A stretch of DNA of 64,000 nt from Ferrovibrio sp046297895 (GTDB taxonomy: Bacteria > Pseudomonadota > Alphaproteobacteria > Ferrovibrionales > Ferrovibrionaceae). The stretch covers positions 124,001 through 188,000 of the forward strand of contig NZ_JBKBHC010000002.1 of NCBI RefSeq assembly GCF_046297895.1, read 5' to 3'. Position 1 is the stretch's first letter; each line of letters opens with the position of its first letter. This document shows positions 52,395-61,732 of this stretch, piece by piece. The notes below the pieces were generated by a model. The model saw nothing but the letters and a program-made list of their open reading frames with translations, searched no databases and was not told the origin of the DNA. A program made the translations under genes and the position numbers.

Positions 52395-53537
52395 TCAAAT
52401 CTGCTGCTCGCGGATTCGACGCGCAATGATCAGCCGCTGGATATCGTTGGTGCCTTCGTAAATCTGGCAAACCCGCACATCGCGAGAGATCTGCTCGACA
52501 CGATAGTCATTAAGATAACCATTGCCGCCATGGGTCTGGATGGCATCGGAGCAGACCCTTTCGGCCATCTCCGCAGCTTTCAGCTTCGCAATCGACGCTT
52601 CTACCGCGCATTCGACACCTTCATCGAACAGGCGGGCGGCATAGCGGGTATAAACCCGCGCCATGTCAATGGCGGCATGCATGTCAGCCAGCCGGAAGCC
52701 GACAGCCTGGTGGTCGAAGATCGACTTTCCGAAAGCGGTGCGCTCGCGTGAATAGCGCAGCGCCAGTTCATAGGCGGCCCGTGCCATGCCGACCGACTGC
52801 GAAGCGACCGAGATGCGACCATCCGACAGCAGGCCCATGGTGAGCGGTAAAGCCTCGCCGACGCCGCCGAGAACCATGTCGTCCGGCACGAAGCAGTTCT
52901 CGAAATGCATCTGCACGGTATCGGAGGTGTGCTGTCCCATCTTGCGCTCGAGCTTGCCGGGCGTGAATCCCGGCGTGCCCCGCGGCACCAGGAAGAAGGT
53001 TTTGCCACGCGAACCGGCCTGCGGGTCGGTGACGGCCAGCACGATGGCCAGACCAGCACGAGCGCCGTTGGAGATGAACTGCTTCTCGGCATTGAGCACC
53101 CAGCCACCTTCGGCGCGCGTCGCCCGGCCGGTGATGGCAGAGAGATCCGAACCGGCCGATGGTTCGGTGAGGCAGACGGCACCGATCGCTTCACCGCTGG
53201 CCATCTTGCCGAGCCAGGCTTTTTTCTGCGCCTCGGTGCCCAGCCGCGCCAGCAGCATGGCGGTGCCCAGGCCATGCACGTGGATGAGCGTGGACAACCC
53301 GCCGTCGCCGGCCGCCAGTTCCTCGATCACGGCAATGAAGGTGGAAAGGTTGCAGCCGGAACCGCCGTATTGCTCCGGCAGCAGCAGGCCGAACAGGCCC
53401 ATCTCGCCCATTTCGGCGAACACGCTGTCCGGCACCTGACCATCGCGGTTCCAGACCGCGCTATGCGGGGCGATGCGCTTCTGCACAAAGCGGCGCACAC
53501 CCTCGACCAGTTCGCTGTCGATATCACTGGCAGCCAT
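52395..53537 (-). CDS. Acyl-CoA dehydrogenase
   Basis: The 380-residue FAD enzyme introduces the alpha-beta double bond in acyl-CoA. CLTEPSAGSDLSAI and ISNGARA line the FAD site, and the C-terminal QIYEGTNDIQRLIIAR holds the catalytic Glu (about residue 361) in the usual place. ATG 53537 has GGAGG seven bases upstream; the extension to 53669 is not supported. It is first of the unit dehydrogenase, isomerase, MDR reductase, behind two TGAC-type sites. Confidence 0.93.
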   Translation of the reverse strand: MAASDIDSELVEGVRRFVQKRIAPHSAVWNRDGQVPDSVFAEMGEMGLFGLLLPEQYGGSGCNLSTFIAVIEELAAGDGGLSTLIHVHGLGTAMLLARLGTEAQKKAWLGKMASGEAIGAVCLTEPSAGSDLSAITGRATRAEGGWVLNAEKQFISNGARAGLAIVLAVTDPQAGSRGKTFFLVPRGTPGFTPGKLERKMGQHTSDTVQMHFENCFVPDDMVLGGVGEALPLTMGLLSDGRISVASQSVGMARAAYELALRYSRERTAFGKSIFDHQAVGFRLADMHAAIDMARVYTRYAARLFDEGVECAVEASIAKLKAAEMAERVCSDAIQTHGGNGYLNDYRVEQISRDVRVCQIYEGTNDIQRLIIARRIREQQI

Positions 53538-53671
53538 CGGATTTCCTCCATTCATTTTTTTGCAGCCCTGCCATTCGGCGCGAACTGTCGCCGCTGCTGC
53601 AGCGGACCGGCCGCGTGCGGCGCGGCCCGAATGCGAGCATCCGGCGGGAATTGTCTCAACTATAGTCAATT

Positions 53672-53705
53672 TGACTTTTAAGTAAATAATATTATTTATA
53701 AGTCA
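53672..53705. promoter_or_regulatory. Two TGAC-type operator-like sites in a very AT-rich promoter region
   Basis: TGACTTTTAAGTAA (53672-53685) and, on the other strand, TGACTTATAAATAA (53692-53705) lie 20 bases apart between the acyl-CoA dehydrogenase gene and the second nitronate monooxygenase gene. The local AT-richness also suits promoter elements for both directions. Confidence 0.55.
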
Positions 53706-53745
53706 TATTAGTGGCGGACCGCCGCCATGCAGGGAGGGATACAAA

Positions 53746-54702
53746 ATGCTGCCGACCCAACTGGCCCAGCGCCTGCGCATGCCTGTGCTGGCCTCGCCGC
53801 TGTTTCTGATTTCCGGTCCAGACCTGGTGGTTGAAACCAGCAAAGCCGGTGTGATCGGCAGCTTCCCCAGCTTCAACCAGCGCACCTCGGTCGGCTACGA
53901 AGAATGGCTAAAGGACATCCGCCAGCGGCTGACGCCGGCCGATGCGCCCTGGGCTGTGCAGTTCGCCGTGCATCGCACCAACGCCCGTCTGGCCGAGGAC
54001 ATGGCGCTGACGGTGAAATACCAGGTGCCGATCCTGATCACGGCACTCGGCATCACCCGCGAGGTCACCGATGCGGTGCATGCCTATGGCGGCCTGGTCT
54101 TCCACGATGCCATCAACATGCAGCATGCCCGCCGCGCGCTGGAGATGAACGTCGATGGCATCATCGCCGTCTGCAATGGGGCCGGCGGCCATGCCGGCGT
54201 CTACAACCCCTTCGCCTTCATCGGCGAATTGCGCCCGATCCTCGGCGACAAAACACTGATCCTCTCAGGCTGCATCGGCGACGGCAGCAGCATCGCCGGC
54301 GCGATCGCCGCAGGTGCGGATCTCGCCTATATCGGCACCCGCCTGGTCAACACTGCGGAAAGCATGGCTTCAGATCAGATGAAGCAGCTGATCATCGAGT
54401 CCAATATCACCGATATCATCTACTCTGCCGAGGTCGACGGTGTCGGCGCCAACTGGCTGCGCCAGACGTTGCCCGCCACAGGCAATCTGCGCGCCGGCGG
54501 CGCGGTGGGCAGCATGAATGTCAGCGATGTTCTGGGCGAGCCGAAGCGCTGGCGCGATATCCTCAGCGCCGGCCAGGGCGTCGGCTCAATCCACGATGTT
54601 CCGCGGGTCGCCGACTTGATCGCGCGGATGGAGCGCGAATATCGGGCTGCAACTGACCGGCTGATCAGAATCGTGGGGAGGCAGTCGAGTGCCGCTGCCT
54701 AA
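53746..54702 (+). CDS. Nitronate monooxygenase family protein, His retained
   Basis: The 318-residue FMN-dependent TIM barrel is paralogous to the protein at 47519. It has the same opening (LFLISGPDLVV, AGVIGSFPSF) and the same DLAYIGTRLVNTAES phosphate-site segment. The family active-site His is present as His149 in GAGGHAGVYNPF. It would oxidise alkyl nitronates, or a related enolate, with oxygen. GGAGGG precedes its start. Why two paralogues lie in an acyl-CoA module is unclear. Confidence 0.88.
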   Translation: MLPTQLAQRLRMPVLASPLFLISGPDLVVETSKAGVIGSFPSFNQRTSVGYEEWLKDIRQRLTPADAPWAVQFAVHRTNARLAEDMALTVKYQVPILITALGITREVTDAVHAYGGLVFHDAINMQHARRALEMNVDGIIAVCNGAGGHAGVYNPFAFIGELRPILGDKTLILSGCIGDGSSIAGAIAAGADLAYIGTRLVNTAESMASDQMKQLIIESNITDIIYSAEVDGVGANWLRQTLPATGNLRAGGAVGSMNVSDVLGEPKRWRDILSAGQGVGSIHDVPRVADLIARMEREYRAATDRLIRIVGRQSSAAA

Positions 54703-54735
54703 AGCGGCTGCCTGAACCGGCAGTCAGCACGCAGC

Positions 54736-55644
54736 TCACAATGAGTTGCCCCCGTTGCGTTTAAATGCGCTGAGGCAGTGATCCACGAAGCTCCGCACTT
54801 TCGGATCCATGTAGCGGCTCGATGCGAAAACAGCATGTACAGGAGCCGGAACCTCTGCCCATCCTACCAGCACGTTCGACAGGGTACCATCTGCCACATG
54901 CGGCGCAGCCATGAAACGAGGCAGTTGCGCTATCCCAAGGCCTGCGAGTGTCAGGTTCTTCGCGGCGATCGTGCTATTGACGGCGCAACGCGGGGAAGGC
55001 GCGACTTTCTCTGTATTCGTACCCTTCACGAGGGTCCAACTGGAACGGCCACGTATCGTCTTCATGATCAGGTCATGATGCTTCAGATCACTGACTGAAG
55101 AAGGCGCCGGACTCCGATTCAGGTAATTCGGGGCCGCATATAACCCATAATCCACCTCGCCGAGCCGGCGCGCCGATAACCCGGAATCCTCGAGTGTGCC
55201 GACGCGAATCGCGACATCGAATCCTTCGTGGATAATGTCGACCAGTCGATTCGTGTACTCCGCCTCCACCGTCACCTTCGGTGCCAGTCCGAGAAACGCC
55301 GCGATCCATTTATCAACGACCATGGTCCCGAATTCAGAGCCCGCCGTAATCTTGAGCAGCCCTTTTGGTTCCTTGGACTGCTGTGCCACAGCAGCCTCAG
55401 CCGCCTCCGCGGCAGTCAGGATGCTGACGGCGCGCTCAAAATAATCCCGTCCAACCTCGGTCACGTTGAGGCGACGTGTCGAGCGGGTGAGGAGCTGCGC
55501 ACCGAGCTTTTCTTCCATGCGCCGTATAATGCGGCTGACACGTGCCTTGTCGGTGCCAAGCCGCTCCGCCGCCGTTGTGAAGGAGCCATCAGTCACAACT
55601 GCCGCGAAGACTTTCATTTCCGGCAAGTCAATTGATGTGTTCAT
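54736..55644 (-). CDS. LysR family regulator
   Basis: The 302-residue protein has an N-terminal winged helix (about residues 9-67, FAAVVTDGSFTTAAERLGTDKARVSRIIRRMEE in part) and a periplasmic-binding-type effector domain. The start at 55644 lies in a 12-base palindrome TGTTCATGAACA (55638-55649). It is divergent from the NADP-oxidoreductase and SDR genes and probably controls them; this LysR-reductase-SDR arrangement is common in proteobacteria. The inducer is unknown. Confidence 0.9.
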   Translation of the reverse strand: MNTSIDLPEMKVFAAVVTDGSFTTAAERLGTDKARVSRIIRRMEEKLGAQLLTRSTRRLNVTEVGRDYFERAVSILTAAEAAEAAVAQQSKEPKGLLKITAGSEFGTMVVDKWIAAFLGLAPKVTVEAEYTNRLVDIIHEGFDVAIRVGTLEDSGLSARRLGEVDYGLYAAPNYLNRSPAPSSVSDLKHHDLIMKTIRGRSSWTLVKGTNTEKVAPSPRCAVNSTIAAKNLTLAGLGIAQLPRFMAAPHVADGTLSNVLVGWAEVPAPVHAVFASSRYMDPKVRSFVDHCLSAFKRNGGNSL

Positions 55645-55728
55645 GAACAACAGTATGTGGCTTATGCCCCCATTTATCAATCCCGGAGCGGGTCCTACCT
55701 TCTGACCCGTGCAACATGCCACGCCAGT

Positions 55729-55751
55729 GAATGCAGCATAGATGCTGATTC
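55729..55751. promoter_or_regulatory. Inverted repeat in the LysR divergent region
   Basis: CAGCAT-AG-ATGCTG (55734-55747) extends outward with GAAT and ATTC, one base bulged on the left arm. It lies midway between the LysR gene and its divergent target and is a candidate LysR site. Confidence 0.4.
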
Positions 55752-55895
55752 CACGCGGTTATGGGCGTCACGGTACTCGGGGCAAACCCCATCTTGCCCG
55801 TGAAAAGCTCACTTGCATTGCAGTGCGCGATGGACGCGTGCCGCATGGACCAGCCTGGGGGAACGCCGCCGCTCTCCCATTCAAGGAGTTCTAAA

Positions 55896-56699
55896 TTGAC
55901 GCAAACAATTGGAATCATCGGCTCTGGCCTCGTGGGCAAGGCCGTCGCGCACCTCGCCATAGCCGCGGGCTACCACGTCGTGATCAGCAACTCGCGCGGT
56001 CCGGAGACACTTTCAGACCTGGTTAAGGGTCTGGGACCGCGCGCACGCGCTGGGACAGTCGATGAAGCGATCGCGGCCGGGGATATTGTCTCGATCGCAC
56101 TCCCACTGGCGGTGTTCGGGACGTTGCCGGCCGGCAAGTTCGTCGGAAAGGTGGTCATCGATCAGACAAACTACTATCCAGGCCTTGGTGATTTTCGCCG
56201 GTCAGACCTCGACAATGGTGAACTGACGTCAAGCGAACTCATGCAGAGGCACCTCACGGGTGCCAAGCTGGTCAAGGGTATCCATAACCTTGGCTGGATT
56301 CACATGCAGTATAACGCCCGGCCAAAGGGTCATTTCGAGCGAACCACGCTGCCGATTGCCGGTGACGACGCGGCTGCAAAGCAGATCGTGGCCCGTTTCA
56401 TTGAGACAGTTGGCTACGACGTGATTGACACCGGCTCGCTCGCCGATAGTTGGCGCATCGAGCCAAATACGCCAATCTACTTCTGGCCCTATGTCCCCAG
56501 CATCCCGGAAAGCCTGACGGAGACAGAGAAAAAGAAAATCTATCAGAACGCAGGCAAGCCGGTTTCCCCTGAGGCCGCACGGAAGCTGGTTGCCGAGACA
56601 AGGCGTCCATCGCCAATCGGTGGCACCCTGGAGGGGATGCCGCCGGTCCATATCGCCCTGTTTCTCGAACTCGCCAGCGCTAATACTGTTCAAAAGTAA
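55896..56699 (+). CDS. NADPH-dependent F420 reductase-like (NAD-binding) protein
   Basis: The 267-residue protein has an N-terminal Rossmann motif (IGIIGSGLVGKAVAHLA) and the SNSRGPETL segment of the NADP oxidoreductase, coenzyme F420-dependent family. In proteobacteria such proteins act without F420 and their substrates are mostly unknown. TTG 55896 was chosen because AAGGAG lies at good spacing and upstream codons are unsupported. A strong hairpin follows its stop by 7 bases. Confidence 0.85.
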   Translation: MTQTIGIIGSGLVGKAVAHLAIAAGYHVVISNSRGPETLSDLVKGLGPRARAGTVDEAIAAGDIVSIALPLAVFGTLPAGKFVGKVVIDQTNYYPGLGDFRRSDLDNGELTSSELMQRHLTGAKLVKGIHNLGWIHMQYNARPKGHFERTTLPIAGDDAAAKQIVARFIETVGYDVIDTGSLADSWRIEPNTPIYFWPYVPSIPESLTETEKKKIYQNAGKPVSPEAARKLVAETRRPSPIGGTLEGMPPVHIALFLELASANTVQK

Positions 56700-56706
56700 T
56701 CGCTAC

Positions 56707-56737
56707 CACCGGGTGCTTTCATTGCAAGCACCCGGTG
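56707..56737 (+). terminator. Strong hairpin after the NADP-oxidoreductase gene
   Basis: CACCGGGTGCTT pairs perfectly with AAGCACCCGGTG around a 7-base loop. No T-tract follows, so it is either a factor-assisted terminator or an mRNA-stabilising hairpin. The SDR gene begins 251 bases later and probably has its own promoter in that gap. Confidence 0.6.
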
Positions 56738-56988
56738 ACTGCCTTCGGCTGCGGTCGACACAGTCGACCACCGTATTACGCCGCCACACCGACTGCATCT
56801 CCAGTCAATCCTTTGATGTCTGTGTCACCAACAGTCTGTGGTTCCCGATGCTGCTTATCGACGCAGCAGACGGCCCTAGATTGAGTCTGCTCACAGCGAG
56901 CCTGTGCGCAGACGACCCGCCTGAAATTTCGCGACAGCAGTCAGCGAAATCATCCGACCCAGATTGCATATTCTCAAAGGATCATGAA

Positions 56989-57756
56989 ATGACACTGTTT
57001 CTTGCCGGAAAGACAGCCCTTGTGACTGGTGGGTCGCGGGGTATCGGCCGCTCGATTGCTGAGCGTCTTGCGAACGAAGGCGCAACAGTCGCCCTGACCT
57101 ACAACGCGAGCAGCACGGGCGCTGATGAAGCGGTCACAGCTATCCGAAATGCTAATGGCAGCGCCTTCGCACTTCGTGCCGATCTGAGCGATGCAGAGGC
57201 CATTCCTGCATTGTTCGAGACGCTTGACGGCGAGCTCACAAGCCGGACCGGCAGCAGGGCGCTAGACATCCTCGTCAACAATGCCGGAAATTCCGGCTGG
57301 GGCGGCCTCTCAGACGCGACGCCGAATGTCTGGGACACGATGTTCGCGGTACATGCCCGTGCGCCGTTCTTCGTCATTCAGTCTGCGCTAGCTCGTCTTT
57401 CCAACGGCGGAAGCATCATCAATATCTCGTCTGGTGTCGGGACCCGGCCGATGCACGTGGCCCCGATCTATTCCATGGCCAAGGCGGCAATCAACAACCT
57501 GACCCATGCCCTCGCTATGGAGCTGGGGCCGCGCGGTATCACTGTGAATGCCGTGGCGCCAGGTTGGATAAAAACCGACATGAACGCGACTGTCCGCGAG
57601 AATGCCGACATGGTGAAAGCAATCGAAGCAGACACTGCCCTCGGTCGCTTTGGAGAAACCTCGGACATTGCCGCAGTGGTGGCGTTCCTGGCCTCAGAGG
57701 GAGGTCGCTGGATCACGGCTCAGGTTATTGAAGCCAGCGGCGGGTATAGGCTTTAA
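56989..57756 (+). CDS. Short-chain dehydrogenase/reductase
   Basis: The 255-residue SDR has TGGSRGIGRSIAERLA (about residues 12-27), NNAGNSG and the catalytic Ser-Tyr-Lys in ISSGVGTRPMHVAPIYSMAK. It is close to the glucose-dehydrogenase/3-oxoacyl-ACP-reductase group. ATG 56989 follows AAAGGATC; the open frame upstream overlaps the previous gene and is not used. It belongs with the LysR gene and the preceding oxidoreductase by context. Substrate unknown. Confidence 0.88.
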   Translation: MTLFLAGKTALVTGGSRGIGRSIAERLANEGATVALTYNASSTGADEAVTAIRNANGSAFALRADLSDAEAIPALFETLDGELTSRTGSRALDILVNNAGNSGWGGLSDATPNVWDTMFAVHARAPFFVIQSALARLSNGGSIINISSGVGTRPMHVAPIYSMAKAAINNLTHALAMELGPRGITVNAVAPGWIKTDMNATVRENADMVKAIEADTALGRFGETSDIAAVVAFLASEGGRWITAQVIEASGGYRL

Positions 57757-58288
57757 CTGATCTGAACTGCAGACGACATAGACGTAATTGCGGGACTGGG
57801 GGATGGAGTCACTGGCCCCCTACTCAATGACATTTATTGGCACCTGCATGCTGGAGATGCTGAATTGAGCGGTGACAGACAGGCGCGGAATTCCAGCCAC
57901 TGGCGTAGAAGGCCGTGGAACGCCCTGTTTAACCGGATAACGCTTCAATATGGAGAATTGCGGCTGCCTTACTGATTCATAACAACAGGGAAAATTCCCT
58001 GTTGCTGTTCGTTTTGACAATGGATCAGTAATAAGCCGCTGAAATTATTTCTCTTCTCTTCTTGACGCATCATCCGATCAGCCATATCTCCTCGCTCAGA
58101 ACGGTAGCCATGCTGCTGTTCTGAGTGGACTCCGACAGAGCAGATTTCCCATCCGGGGCAGCACGACGGAGTCACATACATTGCTTTGCTTCGATCAGAA
58201 GCCAGAGCGATGCGATGTGGCTTATTCGGCGACACCCGTATGCCTGAATCTGCTCACTCCATCCCTTCCATCGGATTGGAGCTATGTC
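57757..58288. other. Intergenic stretch at the edge of the phage-like island
   Basis: No gene is supported in these 532 bases. The only clear structure is the hairpin at 57983-58004. No integrase, tRNA or direct repeat marking an attachment site was seen. Base composition becomes slightly AT-richer from about 57950, and the genes beyond are of phage or mobile type, so the island boundary probably lies here. Confidence 0.5.
57983..58004. terminator. Perfect 10-base-pair hairpin before the island
   Basis: CAACAGGGAA-AA-TTCCCTGTTG is a perfect inverted repeat with a 2-base centre. Its short loop is poor for a terminator, so a protein-binding palindrome or cruciform-like site is equally possible. 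Confidence 0.4.
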
Positions 58289-59638
58289 ATGTCTACGCAG
58301 AAAAACTCTCAACACCTCGAATCGATCCGCTTCGACGCCAATACCCTGACTGTCCAACTGTGCGCTCCCAGTGAGCTCAAGCCCTACGAGCGCAATGCCC
58401 GTAAGCACAGCCGTCGGCAGATCCAGCAGCTGGCTGCCAGTATCCGGCAATTCGGCTTCGTCAACCCGGTCCTAGTCGACGCAGAGTCTCGCATTATCGC
58501 AGGCCACGGCCGCGTAGAAGCAGCCAAGCAGCTCGGTCTGACCGCGATTCCGACGATCCGCATCGAACATATGACGGACGCCCAGAGGCGCGCCTACATC
58601 ATCGCCGACAACCGGCTGGCAGAACTCGCTGGATGGGACCAGGACCTGCTGAAACTGGAGTTCGGCGACCTGCTTGAGCTTGATCTCGATTTCGAGATTG
58701 AAGTCACCGGCTTTGCCTCGGCTGAAATCGATCACCTGATCGAAGGACCTACCAGCCGTAAGATCGACAAGGCCGATGAGCAGCCCGAGCTGCCGGCAGA
58801 TTATAAGCCCGTCACTCTGCCAGGCGACCTCTGGCAATTGGGTTCGCACCGACTGCTGTGCGGGAGCGCCTTGGAACCAGAAAGCTACCAACAGCTTCTG
58901 GGTGAGGATAAGGCACAGATGGTCTTTAGCGACCCACCCTACAACGTCAAGGTTGATGGCCATGTCTGCGGCGCGGGATCGGTCAAGCACCGTGAATTTG
59001 CGATGGCGTCAGGCGAGATGTCGAAGACCAAATTCACCGAGTTTCTGACCAAGGCGCTGACTGCCATGGCGCAAGCCAGCCAGCCGGGCTCGGTTCACTT
59101 CATCTGTATGGACTGGCGCCACATCGGCGAACTACTCCAAGCTGGCGAGGCGGCCTATACCGAACTGAAGAACCTGATCATCTGGAGCAAGGACAATGCC
59201 GGCATGGGCACATTCTATCGCTCGCAGCATGAGCTGATCTTTGTCTTCAAACACGGTACGGCCGCCCACATCAACAACTTTGGTCTGGGCGAAACCGGCC
59301 GCTATCGCAGCAATGTCTGGAGCTATCCCGGCGTTAATACCTTGAAGGCTGGGCGCATGGAGGAGCTTTCCATGCACCCTACCGTCAAGCCCGTCGCTCT
59401 GATCGCCGACGCCATCCGCGACTGCTCCAAGCGCAACGGCGTCATCCTGGACGCCTTCGGCGGTAGCGGAACGACCTTGATCGCAGCTCACAAAACCGGG
59501 CGTCAGGCCCGGTTGATCGAGCTCGACCCGATTTATGTCGACGTTGCTATTCGGCGCTGGAGCAAGCTCACCGGCGGCGAGGCTATCCACGCCGAGACCG
59601 GCGAGGGTTTTGCCGCCCTCTCAGCCGTACGCCGCTAG
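58289..59638 (+). CDS. ParB-domain DNA methyltransferase (beta-type N4/N6 amino-methyltransferase)
   Basis: The 449-residue protein has a ParB/Srx-like N-terminal domain (about residues 25-115, with AGHGRVEAAK) fused to a DNA methyltransferase. Motif IV is SDPPYN (residues 214-219) and the SAM motif DAFGGSGTT (388-396) follows it, the order of the beta class. Such proteins occur in prophages and mobile islands of alphaproteobacteria, usually just before terminase genes, as here. ATG 58289 follows GGAG; no restriction gene is next to it. Likely role: self-methylation of mobile DNA. Confidence 0.92.
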   Translation: MSTQKNSQHLESIRFDANTLTVQLCAPSELKPYERNARKHSRRQIQQLAASIRQFGFVNPVLVDAESRIIAGHGRVEAAKQLGLTAIPTIRIEHMTDAQRRAYIIADNRLAELAGWDQDLLKLEFGDLLELDLDFEIEVTGFASAEIDHLIEGPTSRKIDKADEQPELPADYKPVTLPGDLWQLGSHRLLCGSALEPESYQQLLGEDKAQMVFSDPPYNVKVDGHVCGAGSVKHREFAMASGEMSKTKFTEFLTKALTAMAQASQPGSVHFICMDWRHIGELLQAGEAAYTELKNLIIWSKDNAGMGTFYRSQHELIFVFKHGTAAHINNFGLGETGRYRSNVWSYPGVNTLKAGRMEELSMHPTVKPVALIADAIRDCSKRNGVILDAFGGSGTTLIAAHKTGRQARLIELDPIYVDVAIRRWSKLTGGEAIHAETGEGFAALSAVRR

Positions 59639-59658
59639 CCCACTCTGGAGATCCCGCC

Positions 59659-60282
59659 ATGTCTAAGATTCAGCCCCAAACCCTCACACAGCCCAATAAC
59701 GACTATGGTGTCACCGCCGACGGCATTCGCTATCGGATCCGGACGCGCCCACCTGCTGGGTTGGCTTCAGTGAGCCAATCTCAGGGGCAGGTAACGCCGC
59801 CTCCGAGCAACCACGATGCCCCTGTGGGGCCTGCCATCCAGAACAACCAGCATTCTGCTGCCCCGTCCGGCGACTATAACGTCGGCTACGCAAAACCGCC
59901 GGCACACACACGGTTTCAGAAGGGCCGCTCCGGCAACCCCAAGGGCCGCCCACGCGGGTCGATCAATGTCCGGACCGCTATGGTCAAGGCGCTTCAGGGG
60001 ACGGTTACCGTTGTCGAGAACGGCCGGCCGATCAAGATGTCTCGCCCGGAAGCCTTGGCGCACCGGGCGTTCGCCCAAGCGATCAAAGGCAATGCAAGAT
60101 TCTTCGATATCCTGCTGCAGACCGGGGAGCAATGGGAGGAGAAAGCCGAGGCCTCTCGTCAGCGGCAGGCCGAAGCCGCGAAAGTCGATCCACGCGATCA
60201 GGAGCTGATTGATCTGTTCCTGGCGCAGATGGGTATGAAGCCCGATAAAGCCGATGAGGACGACGATGGTAGCGCAAACTGA
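59659..60282 (+). CDS. DUF5681 domain protein, terminase-associated
   Basis: The 207-residue protein holds the DUF5681 core (TRFQKGRSGNPKGRPRGSIN, about residues 80-99) and a helical C-terminus rich in charged residues. The basic core could bind DNA. These proteins almost always lie directly before a terminase large subunit and may act as the small subunit; that role is an inference. It overlaps the terminase start and follows the methyltransferase by 20 bases. Confidence 0.85.
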   Translation: MSKIQPQTLTQPNNDYGVTADGIRYRIRTRPPAGLASVSQSQGQVTPPPSNHDAPVGPAIQNNQHSAAPSGDYNVGYAKPPAHTRFQKGRSGNPKGRPRGSINVRTAMVKALQGTVTVVENGRPIKMSRPEALAHRAFAQAIKGNARFFDILLQTGEQWEEKAEASRQRQAEAAKVDPRDQELIDLFLAQMGMKPDKADEDDDGSAN

Positions 60283-61708
60283 CGTCGCCAAAGCTATCGC
60301 CCGGCAGCATTTCTTCTTCTTTGTCATCCGGGCGTTCAAAGAGCTGTATCCCGATCAGGAATTACTGCCGTCGGAATACCTCCAGGCAATGACCTATCCC
60401 TTACAGCAGGTGGCGGAGAGCGATCTCCGTCGCCTGATCATCAATATTGCACCACGGCACCTGAAGTCGTTCTGTGCTTCCGTGGCCCTGCCGGCTTGGC
60501 TGCTAGGCCGCGATCAGACGACCAAGATGATCGTGGTCAGCTATTCCGCGGTGCTGGCCAAAGACCTGACCCGGCTATACCGGCGACTGCTGGCGGCACC
60601 CTATTACCAGTCCCTGTTCCCCAATGTAGCGATCGCCCAGAGCAATGATCTGGAGACCCATCTGGCGAAAGGAGGCTTTCGGGTCGCGGTTTCCCTGGAT
60701 GGCTCGCTGACCGGCCGCGGCGGTGACCTGATCATTATCGACGATCCACAGAATGCCGGCGATATGGGGACCCCAGTGGGTCGTGACCGCTTCAAGGTTG
60801 TTTATGACGACGCCCTCTATAGCCGCCTCGACAACAAGCGGACCGGCCGCATTGTCCTGGTTACCCAGCGCCTGCATGAAGATGATGCGACGGCTCACCT
60901 CCTGACCAAGGCGGACAACTGGCGGCATCTGAAACTCCCCGCACTCGCTCAGCAGTCAGAAGAGATTGTGATCGGCCCTGGGCGGAATTGGCACCGTACC
61001 ATCGGCCAGCCGCTCGTTCCGCACCGGGAAACGCCCGAGATGCTGGAGCGGATCCGCCATGATGTCGGCCCGGCTAATTTCGCTGCCCAGTACCTGCAGG
61101 AGCCGGTTCCTGCCGCCGGCACACTGTTTCGCCTGGAGCGGATCCAGCGCTACAGCACACTGCCCGATCGGGAGAATTTCGAGCATATCGTGCAGAGCTG
61201 GGACACCGCATACACGCCTGAGGCCTTGTCAGACTATTCCGTCTGTACCAGTTGGGGGTTTTACCAGAACCAGTGGTATCTGTTGGATGTCCATCGGGCC
61301 AAACTCGAATTCCCCGAGCTGAAAGCTCAGGTGATCGCGCAGCGGCTGCGCTTCCGTGCAAGCCGCGTCATCATCGAACGTACCGGCGCCGGATTGTCGC
61401 TACTGCAGCAGTTGAACCAGGAAAGCCGGTTCCGCGGCCCCTGCCCCTGGACGGCCTATCAGCCCAGGCTTGACAAGGTCAGCCGCGCCAACGGCGTACT
61501 GGGGAAAATCGAGGAAGGCCGCATCCTGCTGCCGGAACAGGCACCATGGCTGCAGGACTTCCTGAAGGAACTTCGGGCCTTCCCCAATGGTCGCCACGAC
61601 GACCAGGTCGACAGCATGGTGCAGTTTATCGATGCCATGACGCGAGTGCGCGGCTATCTCGATGGCCGGCGCCCCTACGACATGCACGACCGGCCGAACT
61701 ATATGTGA
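60266..61708 (+). CDS. Phage terminase large subunit (ATPase-nuclease)
   Basis: The 480-residue protein has an ATPase part with the deviant Walker A APRHLKS (residues 62-68) and Walker B LIIIDDP (155-161). The RNase-H-like nuclease follows, with Asp in SWDTAY (near residue 315) and the C-terminal HDDQVDS. The Walker A lacks the usual Gly before Lys but is the form seen in this prophage terminase family. No portal, protease or capsid gene follows; the next gene is an oppositely oriented repressor. ATG 60266 has GAGGA upstream. Confidence 0.92.
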   Translation: MVAQTDVAKAIARQHFFFFVIRAFKELYPDQELLPSEYLQAMTYPLQQVAESDLRRLIINIAPRHLKSFCASVALPAWLLGRDQTTKMIVVSYSAVLAKDLTRLYRRLLAAPYYQSLFPNVAIAQSNDLETHLAKGGFRVAVSLDGSLTGRGGDLIIIDDPQNAGDMGTPVGRDRFKVVYDDALYSRLDNKRTGRIVLVTQRLHEDDATAHLLTKADNWRHLKLPALAQQSEEIVIGPGRNWHRTIGQPLVPHRETPEMLERIRHDVGPANFAAQYLQEPVPAAGTLFRLERIQRYSTLPDRENFEHIVQSWDTAYTPEALSDYSVCTSWGFYQNQWYLLDVHRAKLEFPELKAQVIAQRLRFRASRVIIERTGAGLSLLQQLNQESRFRGPCPWTAYQPRLDKVSRANGVLGKIEEGRILLPEQAPWLQDFLKELRAFPNGRHDDQVDSMVQFIDAMTRVRGYLDGRRPYDMHDRPNYM

Positions 61709-61732
61709 TGGCTGCTGACGTCCAGCTAGTTG

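Noticed and set aside
55689..55709. CGGGTC-N9-GACCCG hairpin in the LysR divergent region
   Set aside because: Six-base arms with a nine-base loop are weak, and the nearby CAGCAT repeat is a better operator candidate.
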